NCBI GenBank assembly: GCA_027010905.1
Contig: JALVBA010000170.1
Coordinates: forward strand, 1-8,831
Length of the DNA: 8,831 nucleotides
DNA from: Marinilabiliaceae bacterium
GTDB taxonomy: Bacteria > Bacteroidota > Bacteroidia > Bacteroidales > Marinilabiliaceae
Direction: 5' to 3'
In this document: positions 1-6,567 of the stretch, piece by piece
Position numbering within the stretch: the first letter of the stretch is position 1
Layout of the letters: each line of letters starts with the position of its first letter
Translations under genes and position numbers: made by a program
Notes under the pieces: generated by a model
Told to the model about the DNA's origin: nothing
Seen by the model: the letters and a program-made list of their open reading frames with translations, nothing else
The model's database searches: none

Positions 1-21
1 ATGAATAATATCAATTATACC

Positions 22-673
22 ACTGTGCTCAATACTTCAAAGATACAAATTGAAAGCAATTCACAACAAACCACTGGCGCATAATAAGCACATCTAGACT
101 GTGCTCAATACTTCAAAGATACAAATTGAAAGCAATTCACAACAGATGGGTGGAGATTACTTCATGCCTGAATACTGTGCTCAATACTTCAAAGATACAA
201 ATTGAAAGCAATTCACAACAACGAGTTACGTTTTGCAATTGATAACGGTACTGTGCTCAATACTTCAAAGATACAAATTGAAAGCAATTCACAACGCTTA
301 TTGCGTAGGTGTCTGTAAAATAAAACTGTGCTCAATACTTCAAAGATACAAATTGAAAGCAATTCACAACCGCAGACGGCACACACGACTGGGGCGATGT
401 ACTGTGCTCAATACTTCAAAGATACAAATTGAAAGCAATTCACAACAAAAATTTGATTTTACCTTTTGGTTTTTTACTGTGCTCAATACTTCAAAGATAC
501 AAATTGAAAGCAATTCACAACTGATTTTGGCAGCAACATCAGCCTGTTATCACTGTGCTCAATACTTCAAAGATACAAATTGAAAGCAATTCACAACACA
601 GAATTTGCAGAGGAAAGTGACGAAATAACTGTGCTCAATACTTCAAAGATACAAATTGAAAGCAATTCACAAC
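22..673 (-). CRISPR. CRISPR array, nine 46-bp repeats, probably type II-C
   Basis: Nine identical repeats lie at 22-67, 98-143, 174-219, 250-295, 325-370, 401-446, 476-521, 552-597 and 628-673. On the plus strand each begins ACTGTGCTCAATAC and ends GCAATTCACAAC. The eight spacers are 30 bp, except the fourth (296-324) and sixth (447-475), which are 29 bp. The 21 bases before the first repeat are probably a cut-off spacer, so the array likely continues left of the window. Long repeats of 46-48 bp with 30-bp spacers, beginning GTTGTGAATTGC on the minus strand, are typical of type II-C (Cas9) arrays in Bacteroidota; this is from memory, not a search. By analogy with Cas9 crRNAs, whose repeat part begins with GTT, transcription is inferred to run on the minus strand. 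No cas gene and no second anti-repeat (tracrRNA) is visible here. Repeat structure is certain; subtype and orientation are inferred. Confidence 0.97.
628..673 (-). promoter_or_regulatory. Possible repeat-embedded crRNA promoter (shown for the last repeat; the same in all nine)
   Basis: Read on the minus strand, the repeat contains TATCTTTG (644-651 here, 38-45 in the first repeat). This is an exact match to the Bacteroidota -7 consensus TAnnTTTG. A TTG (670-672 here) sits 18 bp upstream, close to the expected -33 TTTG element and its usual spacing of about 19-21 bp. Transcription would start near the 3' end of the repeat and run into the next spacer. Neisseria type II-C repeats are known to carry such internal promoters; extending this to the present repeat is inference from motif matching. 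Confidence 0.45.
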
Positions 674-748
674 TGGAATGGTTGAAAAATGAAGTGGAAA
701 ACAATGTTTGGTAGAACTAACAGTAATTGCGTATAACTATCTTAGGGG
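674..748. other. Array flank between last repeat and histidine kinase stop
   Basis: These 75 bases show no further repeat, not even a degenerate one at the expected position near 704. They also show no convincing terminator hairpin for the leftward histidine kinase gene. If crRNA is transcribed leftward, this is the upstream, leader-like side of the array. The first 40 bases stay open in one plus-strand frame up to TAG (713-715), but that frame has no gene-like start and is not called as a gene. Confidence 0.4.
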
Positions 749-3343
749 TTACTTTGCACCCCATTTTGTTATCATACGTGACAGCTCTTCAAACTTAACC
801 GGCTTTATTATGTAGTCATCCATCCCGGCCTCCAAAGCATTGTTCTTCTCTTCAAGGTCATTACTTGCAGTCATTCCAATGGTTGGGCAGTTGTTGCCCA
901 TCTTCTTCAACTCTTTTACGGCAGTTAGTCCATCCATTTTAGGCATGAAAATATCCATAAATATCATGTCATACTCTTTCTCTTTTACCATATTCAGGGC
1001 TACTATACCATTCTCTGCAATGTCGATAGTTATTGCAAATCGTTTAGACAGATTTTGTATTACACGCTGGTTTAGCTTGTTATCTTCGGCAACTAAAACC
1101 CTGAGATTTTTCTCCGAAACACTTTGAGTGGCGAAATCATCAGCATCTATTCCGGGAAAGTATTGTGATATAAACTCTTTCAGCATAATCAGCTTAACCG
1201 GTTTTCGCAGGTAGGTGTCGGCACCAAGTTGTTTTGCCACTCTTGTATTTGCCTGCTCTAAATCTGCACTCTGTACTATTATCCTAAACTTTGAGTGAAG
1301 TTTATGACTGTAAAGAGTGTTAAGAAATTCCAGACCATCGAAATTAGGTCTGTTATCAATAATGATAAGATGGTACCTGCTCTCCGATTTCAGTATTTCA
1401 ATCGTTTCATTCGAAGGTGGTAATTTTTCATATTCGATATGCAGAGATGCCAGATTTTTTATGATATCCTGAACCTGCAGCCTGTCATCGGTAATTATTA
1501 ACACCTTTATAGAGGCAGTATTAGTTATGTTTGAAAGATCCAGCAACTTTGTGTGTTTGTTCGTTCTGAAACGAAGAGTGAAAATAAATTCAGCTCCCGG
1601 ATATTTAGGGTTGTCCGACAATCCCGACGGACTTTTAGCCTTAATCTCTCCACCCATTAAATTAATCAGCTGTTTTGATATGGTGGTTCCCAGGCCTGTA
1701 CCTCCAAACTTACGCGTAGTGCTGCCATCGGCCTGAGAGAACGGTTTAAAAATCAGCTCCAACTTCTCCTTCGAAATCCCGATACCGGAATCTTTAATTG
1801 AGAAACGAATGGCACGACTTCCGTTAAGGGCTTTTGTTTCCGAAATAGTGAGTTCTATCCGGCCGTTAACAGGGGTAAACTTTATAGCGTTGCTAATCAG
1901 ATTATTTAACACCTGCCTCAGTCGTATTGGGTCTCCCATAAAATCCTTTGGCAGTGAAGTTGACGTGGACCACGACAGCTTTATACTGTTCTCTTTTGCC
2001 ATCGTTTGAAAATCATGAACAGTATCTTCAATCTCATCCTGCAAATTAAACTGTATCGATTCAATCTCAAACTTGCCAGCTTCAATCTTAGAAAAGTCAA
2101 GGATATCATTAATCAGCGTAAGCAAAGTGTCTGCCGACCGTTTTACTACAGATAGCATGTTCTTCTCCTGTGAATGCAGGTCTGCACCCAAAAGAAGATC
2201 AGTCATGCCAATAATCCCGTTTAAAGGTGTTCGCAGTTCATGGCTAATATTTGCAATAAAATTCGATTTTGTTTCGGTAAATCCACCACTCATCTTCTCT
2301 TTTAAATCGAGCGATGAGACCTCAATAAGCATATTAATGATAAATCGTTGCGACTGAAGGAAGAAGGGTATTCTCTCCACCAGAATAACAGTCTCTTCGT
2401 CCTGTTTGTTTTTAAGAATATATGTGTATGAGTTGGCTGAGTACTCCGACTTATCTGTAATATTAAAGTTTTCAAAAAGCACACTGTCCTCAGCTTCCTG
2501 ACCAAGCATCTGATCCTCATCATCAAAAGAGAAGATATTGAGTGCTGTTTTGTTCACCTGTCTTATACGATTATTGTTATCAATAAGTACAACTCCGGCA
2601 GGCAAGTAGTAAAGCATCTTCCTGAGGGTCTCCTGCGACTGCTTCAACCTCTTCTCCTCCTCCGTTTTATTGTGAATATTATTGACAGACCATGCAATGA
2701 AGAACAATATAATAAACAGGGTAATAGCCCCAACAATAAAAGCATTACGAACAATGTATAATGTTATTTGGGCTACAGGCAATGAAAAAGCCATGTAGTA
2801 GTGCTCATCATTTATCCTCAGCTTACGAAATATTGTCAGAAGCTCTCTCTCTTCTCCATTAATCTCGATATTGTGTTTAAGGCTAATACTATTTCCGAAT
2901 ATCGTTTTGCTTAAAGAGTTGAAATGTGGAATTTTAAAATTAGCATTGAGAGTGTTAAACACAACTCCTGAAGGCTTAATTATCCATTGAAAATGGTAAT
3001 CTTTGATGCTAAAGTTATTGAACATTAAACTGAAAAAAGCATTCAGGTTCATCTCAATTTGCACGTACCCGTACGTGTCTGACTCATCAGTAAGGGGTTG
3101 TAGGTAACTTATTGTTTTATTATTATCGCTAAAGATTATTTTCGGCTTGAGTATGTCAATAGGGTTTATTTTGCTGAAAAAAGATATTACAGAACCTAAG
3201 TTCCCTTTTTTCAGACCAAAAACATTACCATCCAAATCTATAATTTTTAACTCATTAATCGTCTCCTTGTAGCTATTGAACAGGAACTCAATCTTTTTTT
3301 GCGAATTGATTGAGTTACCTCTATTTACAAAAAGATCATCCAA
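749..3343 (-). CDS. Hybrid sensor histidine kinase with two receiver domains (5' end frameshifted)
   Basis: Membrane sensor kinase of a two-component phosphorelay. In the 864-residue open frame, residues 1-190 look like an extracytoplasmic Cache/PDC-type sensor (inferred). A membrane helix follows at about 195-220, then a PAS-like domain at about 238-340. The dimerisation domain has the H-box NISHELRTPLNGIIG with phospho-accepting His368. The ATPase domain has the N-box around Asn485, DSGIGI at 518-523 and GGTGLG at 547-552. Receiver 1 (about 611-730) keeps Asp663, Ser692 and Lys714. Receiver 2 (about 746-864) has Asp797 in FMDIFMPKMDG, the MTA motif and Lys847. There is no HPt domain, so phosphate must leave through another protein. 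The start at 3343 is TTG and probably artificial: the frame is open back to TAG at 3410-3412 without ATG, and a first membrane segment lies upstream in another frame (3400-3546). The intact protein would be about 932 residues. The signal sensed and the target genes are unknown. Confidence 0.93.
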   Translation of the reverse strand: MDDLFVNRGNSINSQKKIEFLFNSYKETINELKIIDLDGNVFGLKKGNLGSVISFFSKINPIDILKPKIIFSDNNKTISYLQPLTDESDTYGYVQIEMNLNAFFSLMFNNFSIKDYHFQWIIKPSGVVFNTLNANFKIPHFNSLSKTIFGNSISLKHNIEINGEERELLTIFRKLRINDEHYYMAFSLPVAQITLYIVRNAFIVGAITLFIILFFIAWSVNNIHNKTEEEKRLKQSQETLRKMLYYLPAGVVLIDNNNRIRQVNKTALNIFSFDDEDQMLGQEAEDSVLFENFNITDKSEYSANSYTYILKNKQDEETVILVERIPFFLQSQRFIINMLIEVSSLDLKEKMSGGFTETKSNFIANISHELRTPLNGIIGMTDLLLGADLHSQEKNMLSVVKRSADTLLTLINDILDFSKIEAGKFEIESIQFNLQDEIEDTVHDFQTMAKENSIKLSWSTSTSLPKDFMGDPIRLRQVLNNLISNAIKFTPVNGRIELTISETKALNGSRAIRFSIKDSGIGISKEKLELIFKPFSQADGSTTRKFGGTGLGTTISKQLINLMGGEIKAKSPSGLSDNPKYPGAEFIFTLRFRTNKHTKLLDLSNITNTASIKVLIITDDRLQVQDIIKNLASLHIEYEKLPPSNETIEILKSESRYHLIIIDNRPNFDGLEFLNTLYSHKLHSKFRIIVQSADLEQANTRVAKQLGADTYLRKPVKLIMLKEFISQYFPGIDADDFATQSVSEKNLRVLVAEDNKLNQRVIQNLSKRFAITIDIAENGIVALNMVKEKEYDMIFMDIFMPKMDGLTAVKELKKMGNNCPTIGMTASNDLEEKNNALEAGMDDYIIKPVKFEELSRMITKWGAK

Positions 3344-3399
3344 CTCATCATACGATAGAAGTAGCAGTATGTTAGTTTGTATTTTTTGAAAGTAGAGAT

Positions 3400-3546
3400 T
3401 TATATGGTTCTACAAATCAGAGATTGCCGTGTAAGAATCTCCTGTTGAGTATTTACCTGTGCCATATAGGTACTGTAGTAGTAGTACACGTTTGCCAGAA
3501 TTAATAGTATAATACTGGTGGCACCTATGATTATGGCTTTCCTCAT
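3400..3546 (-). pseudogene. Frame-shifted N-terminal part of the hybrid histidine kinase (first membrane helix)
   Basis: A minus-strand frame opens at ATG 3544-3546, with GGAG just upstream, and encodes 48 residues before TAA at 3400-3402. It begins MRKAIIIGATSIILLILANV, a basic start followed by one membrane helix, then a polar stretch ending QQEILTRQSLICRTI. That is the expected N-terminus of a sensor kinase whose large downstream frame has a second membrane helix but no first. The downstream frame becomes open at 3409, just after its TAG at 3410-3412, so the two frames overlap by only about 10 bases. Restoring one base there joins QSLICR to NHINLYFQKIQ. No slippery heptamer is visible, so a one-base deletion or sequencing error is likelier than programmed frameshifting. 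An independent short gene is possible but less likely. Confidence 0.7.
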
Positions 3547-3616
3547 TCTCCGTTTTAATCTGTTAAAGCAGTGTTATAACAATTTTGTTTATCAGTTGTA
3601 ATACGGATAATTATTG

Positions 3617-3658
3617 ATAAAGTTTGTAAAGCTATGGGGAAATCGCCCTAAACTTTAT
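3617..3658. repeat. Perfect 9-bp inverted repeat between rsgA and the histidine kinase
   Basis: The arm ATAAAGTTT at 3617-3625 is matched exactly by AAACTTTAT at 3650-3658, with 24 bases between. Inside, GGG and CCC at about 3637-3649 can form a short inner stem. The element lies about 30 bases past the rsgA stop and about 70 bases before the kinase ATG at 3546. It could be an operator, a transcript-processing hairpin or a weak terminator. There is no U-run directly after the stem, so a classical terminator is not favoured. The structure is seen; the role is inferred. Confidence 0.4.
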
Positions 3659-3686
3659 GGTTTTTGCACTACTCAAAGAGAGAGAG

Positions 3687-4598
3687 TTACCTGTACTTTC
3701 CGTTGTCGTCGATGTAGAGATTCAGATAACTGTTATATCTCGAGATGGCGACATCTCCGTTCTGAGCAGCCTCTTTAACTGCACATCCGGGTTCATTTAT
3801 GTGCATACAGTTGTTGTATTTGCAGTTTTTTGAAATGGCAAACAGCTCTCTAAAAAAGTGGTATATCTCCTCTTTCTCAACATGGTAAAGTCCAAAACCT
3901 CTAATCCCGGGAGTATCAATTATGTATCCACCAAAACTCAAAACGTGCATCTCAGCAAATGTTGTGGTATGTTTTCCTGATTGATGCGAATCTGATATTT
4001 CGGTTGTTTTAAGGTCGATACCGGGCTGCAGCCGGTTTATTAACGTAGACTTACCAACACCCGAATGACCGGCAATAACAGTTATTTTATCCTTCAGAAG
4101 TTCAACTATTGCATTGAATTCTGCATCCCTCTTTGCAGATATCTGATAGGTAAGATAGCCTATCTTTTCATAAATATCCTGTAACTCCTTCAGCTCTGTC
4201 AGCTGCTCTTCATTATACCTGTCTGTTTTGTTAAAGATGATAGAGACCGGAATACGGTACGCTTCGGCAGCAGTAAGAAAACGATCAATAAAAACGGTAG
4301 TTGTAACAGGATAATTAATTGTAACAATAATAGCTGCCTGATCAACATTAGCCGCAATAATATGTGACTGTTTCGAGAGATTCGGAGATTTACGTACTAT
4401 ATAATTTTTGCGTGGCTCAATATCTACGATTACATTCTCTTCGTCAAGCAGAACAATATCGCCCACCGAAACAGGGTTGGTACTTTTAATTCCATCCAGT
4501 CGCAGCTTACCCCTTATTTTGCAGCTTATCTCGACTCCATCTTCCTGCTTCACCAGATACCAACTGCCTGTAGATTTTAATACAACTCCTTTTTTCAA
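3687..4598 (-). CDS. rsgA: Small ribosomal subunit biogenesis GTPase RsgA
   Basis: RsgA (YjeQ) is a cytoplasmic GTPase that acts in late maturation of the 30S subunit. The 303 residues show the full family layout. An OB-fold region covers about 1-65. A circularly permuted GTPase domain follows, with G4 NKTD at 123-126, G5 SAK at 154-156, G1 GHSGVGKS at 177-184, G2 around KHTTT at 209-213, and G3 DTPG at 228-231. A zinc-binding tail has Cys259, Cys264, His266 and Cys272 (C-x4-C-x-H-x5-C). The start is TTG at 4596-4598, because the family N-terminus KGVVLKSTGSWYLV begins right there and the frame is closed by the nadB stop three codons upstream. No Shine-Dalgarno is visible, so translation may be coupled to nadB across the 6-bp gap. 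Function is secure from motifs; the exact start is slightly less so. Confidence 0.97.
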   Translation of the reverse strand: MKKGVVLKSTGSWYLVKQEDGVEISCKIRGKLRLDGIKSTNPVSVGDIVLLDEENVIVDIEPRKNYIVRKSPNLSKQSHIIAANVDQAAIIVTINYPVTTTVFIDRFLTAAEAYRIPVSIIFNKTDRYNEEQLTELKELQDIYEKIGYLTYQISAKRDAEFNAIVELLKDKITVIAGHSGVGKSTLINRLQPGIDLKTTEISDSHQSGKHTTTFAEMHVLSFGGYIIDTPGIRGFGLYHVEKEEIYHFFRELFAISKNCKYNNCMHINEPGCAVKEAAQNGDVAISRYNSYLNLYIDDNGKYR

Positions 4599-4604
4599 TA
4601 CTTT

Positions 4605-6188
4605 TTATTCTAATTTTTTAGGATAGTCTATATTGTAATGCAATCCCCGACTCTCTTTACGTTTTTGAGCCATACGTATTATCAGGTAACCTAAATTTAT
4701 CTCATTTCTCAGCTCACACAATTTCATTGAAACAACAGAGCTGTCGAACAGAGCCTCTGTTTCATGATAGAGTATTTGCAGGCGATCTAAAGCTCTTTTC
4801 AGACGCAGGTTTGAACGAACAATACCAACGTAGGTACTCATAATCTGTTCAACCTCTTTATTGCTCTGTGTTATCAGCACCATCTCCTCTGTATGTGATG
4901 TTCCTTCGTCATTCCAGTCGGGTATCCCTTTCTTTAATGTGATTGCATCAACTTTTTGCAGGGTATCTTTCACCGCCGCGTCGGCATAAACCACAGCTTC
5001 GATAAGAGAATTTGAAGCCAGTCTGTTCGCCCCATGCAATCCTGTTGAGCTACACTCGCCGGCGGCATAGAGATTCTTTATTGAGGTGCGACCGTGAATA
5101 TCAACCTTAATACCTCCACAAACATAATGCGCTGCCGGCACTACCGGAATCATATCTTTTGTAATGTCAATACCTATGCTAAGACACTTTTTGTAAATAT
5201 TGGGGTATTCTGCTTTTGTTCTTTCTGCCTTTCGATGGGTAACATCGAGGTAAACATAGTCATCACCTGTATTTTTTAGCTCATTATCGATTGCTCTGGC
5301 AACGATATCACGCGGAGCAAGACACTCGCGTTCATCATATTTATGCATAAATTTCTTGCCATCCTTACGCCTTAAAATAGCTCCAAAGCCTCTAAGAGCC
5401 TCAGTTATCAGGAATGAAGGTTTTTCGCTTGGGTTGTAGAGTGATGTTGGATGAAACTGGATAAACTCCATATTCTCAATTATTCCTTTTGCACGATATA
5501 CCATAGCTATACCATCACCTGTAGCAATGGGAGGATTGGTTGTTGTTTGGTAGATATTGCCTATCCCTCCAGTTGCCATCATGGTAATTTTGCTGAGGAA
5601 CGTCTCCACCTGATTGGTTTTAAGATCCAGAATGTATGCACCGAAACACTCAATATCGGTCATCCATCTTTCTGTTACATGACCCAAATGGTGTCGGGTA
5701 ATAATATCAATGGCAAAATGAGATTCGAATATCTCAATATTTGGATGGGTACGAACCTTTTCAACCAGTGCCCTCTGAATCTCAAATCCGGTATTATCCT
5801 TGTGGTGCAGTATTCGTTTCTCAGAGTGTCCTCCCTCCCTGTGAAGAGAGTACTTACCCTTCTCATCCACGTCAAACTTGGTACCCCATTTTATTAACTC
5901 CGCTATCTGGTCAGGAGCATCTTTCACCACCTTTTTCACCACATCCACATTGCACAGTCCATCGCCTGCAATGAGCGTATCCTGAATATGTTTTTCATAG
6001 GAGTCAGGTGCGTAAATAACAGATGCTATTCCACCCTGAGCACGTGAAGTGTTTGTCTCTGCAAGTTCCGTTTTACTAACGATTGCCACACTACCCGCAT
6101 CAGCAACCTTAAGTGCGAAACTCAACCCTGCAATACCCGAACCTATAATCAAAAAATCAAACTCTCTACCCATAACGTTTTCAACCAT
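4605..6188 (-). CDS. nadB: L-aspartate oxidase NadB
   Basis: FAD-dependent cytoplasmic enzyme that oxidises L-aspartate to iminoaspartate, the first step of de novo NAD synthesis; NadA then makes quinolinate. At 527 residues it has normal family length. The FAD-binding fold starts with GSGIAG at 16-21, followed by TSRAQGGIA at 47-55. Active-site residues that match the E. coli enzyme by local context are Glu118 (HREGGHS), His246 (QFHPTS), Thr262 (ITEALRG), Arg293 (APRDIVARA), His354 (AAHYVCGG) and Arg389 (NRLASNS). The second FAD contact NLYAAGECSSTGLHGANRL lies at 372-390, and the helical C-terminal domain ends with SRGLHYNIDYP. It separates from the succinate dehydrogenase flavoprotein family by this pattern and by its length. 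The start used is ATG 6186-6188; ATG at residue 6 is a possible alternative. A GGAGG at 6206-6210 is rather far from either. nadA is not in the window. Confidence 0.97.
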   Translation of the reverse strand: MVENVMGREFDFLIIGSGIAGLSFALKVADAGSVAIVSKTELAETNTSRAQGGIASVIYAPDSYEKHIQDTLIAGDGLCNVDVVKKVVKDAPDQIAELIKWGTKFDVDEKGKYSLHREGGHSEKRILHHKDNTGFEIQRALVEKVRTHPNIEIFESHFAIDIITRHHLGHVTERWMTDIECFGAYILDLKTNQVETFLSKITMMATGGIGNIYQTTTNPPIATGDGIAMVYRAKGIIENMEFIQFHPTSLYNPSEKPSFLITEALRGFGAILRRKDGKKFMHKYDERECLAPRDIVARAIDNELKNTGDDYVYLDVTHRKAERTKAEYPNIYKKCLSIGIDITKDMIPVVPAAHYVCGGIKVDIHGRTSIKNLYAAGECSSTGLHGANRLASNSLIEAVVYADAAVKDTLQKVDAITLKKGIPDWNDEGTSHTEEMVLITQSNKEVEQIMSTYVGIVRSNLRLKRALDRLQILYHETEALFDSSVVSMKLCELRNEINLGYLIIRMAQKRKESRGLHYNIDYPKKLE

Positions 6189-6238
6189 GGCATTAAAATT
6201 TACAACCTCCCTATCGTATCACCGAAAAAATTTCCGTA

Positions 6239-6505
6239 TTAGTTAATCTCTTCAAAGTCTACATATTCACTATCTGTACCGGGTTCCGGTGTTGAGCTTT
6301 GAGATTTCCGGTTCTGCTTAATAGTAACTTCACCCTCTCTCTTCTTCTGCCCTTCACTATATCTGTTAAACTGTTCCTGCTGCTTTTTCTGCATATTCTC
6401 CACCCCTTTTTTTAGCAAAAAGGGTAACAGATACCTACCTACAAATCTGAACAGATAGTAAAAAATCAAAATAAACAGTAATGTTCTTAAAAATCCAACT
6501 ATCAT
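6239..6505 (-). CDS. DUF4834 family small membrane protein
   Basis: An 88-residue protein of unknown function. Residues 3-33 form a hydrophobic stretch (FLRTLLFILIFYYLFRFVGR, then YLLPFLLKK), enough for one membrane helix. A strongly charged, glutamine- and lysine-rich cytoplasmic tail follows (ENMQKKQQEQFNRYSEGQKK) and ends in an acidic segment, SEYVDFEEIN. This layout matches the Bacteroidota family DUF4834 as I remember it; I could not search. The start is ATG 6503-6505, with only a weak purine stretch upstream. It sits 62 bp after the protease gene and 50 bp before nadB on the same strand, so it is probably co-transcribed. Conserved placement next to a membrane-anchored protease would hint at an envelope role, but nothing in the sequence shows one. 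Confidence 0.85.
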   Translation of the reverse strand: MIVGFLRTLLFILIFYYLFRFVGRYLLPFLLKKGVENMQKKQQEQFNRYSEGQKKREGEVTIKQNRKSQSSTPEPGTDSEYVDFEEIN

Positions 6506-6567
6506 TATCTCGTCTTAATTTACATGTTAGCTAAACCCCGTCTAAAATGGTTAAATAGTCAACCGAA
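6506..6567 (-). terminator. Weak hairpin after the protease gene
   Basis: On the minus strand, just past the stop codon, GGTTGA can pair with TTAACC around a four-base loop (CTAT), using one G-U pair. The sequence ATTTTAG follows. The stem is short and the U-run interrupted, so it is at best an attenuating or weak terminator and does not rule out read-through into the DUF4834 gene. Confidence 0.2.

Noticed and set aside
233..583. Open plus-strand frame of 116 codons across the CRISPR array
   Set aside because: It consists of repeat translation (TVLNTSKIQIESNSQ and LCSILQRYKLKAIHN) joined by spacers. Two of the three repeat frames lack stops, so long open frames are an artefact of the array.
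598..715. In-frame coding-like reading of spacer 8, the last repeat and the flank up to TAG
   Set aside because: Ten-codon spacers are often open in some frame, and the reading has no start signal and crosses a CRISPR repeat. It may reflect a coding protospacer but is not a gene.
674..748. Terminator hairpin between the kinase and the array
   Set aside because: Only 3-4 bp pairings such as GTAA/TTAC could be found, with no U-run.
2302..2526. 74-codon minus-strand frame inside the histidine kinase
   Set aside because: It is an alternative frame of the PAS region and shows no independent domain.
3343..3412. TTG at 3343 as the true kinase start
   Set aside because: It would leave a sensor domain with only one membrane helix and no export signal. 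The upstream frames together supply the missing helix, so a frameshift explains the data better.
5451..5897. 148-codon plus-strand frame opposite nadB
   Set aside because: It lies wholly antisense to a clearly conserved nadB sequence and has no recognisable protein motif.
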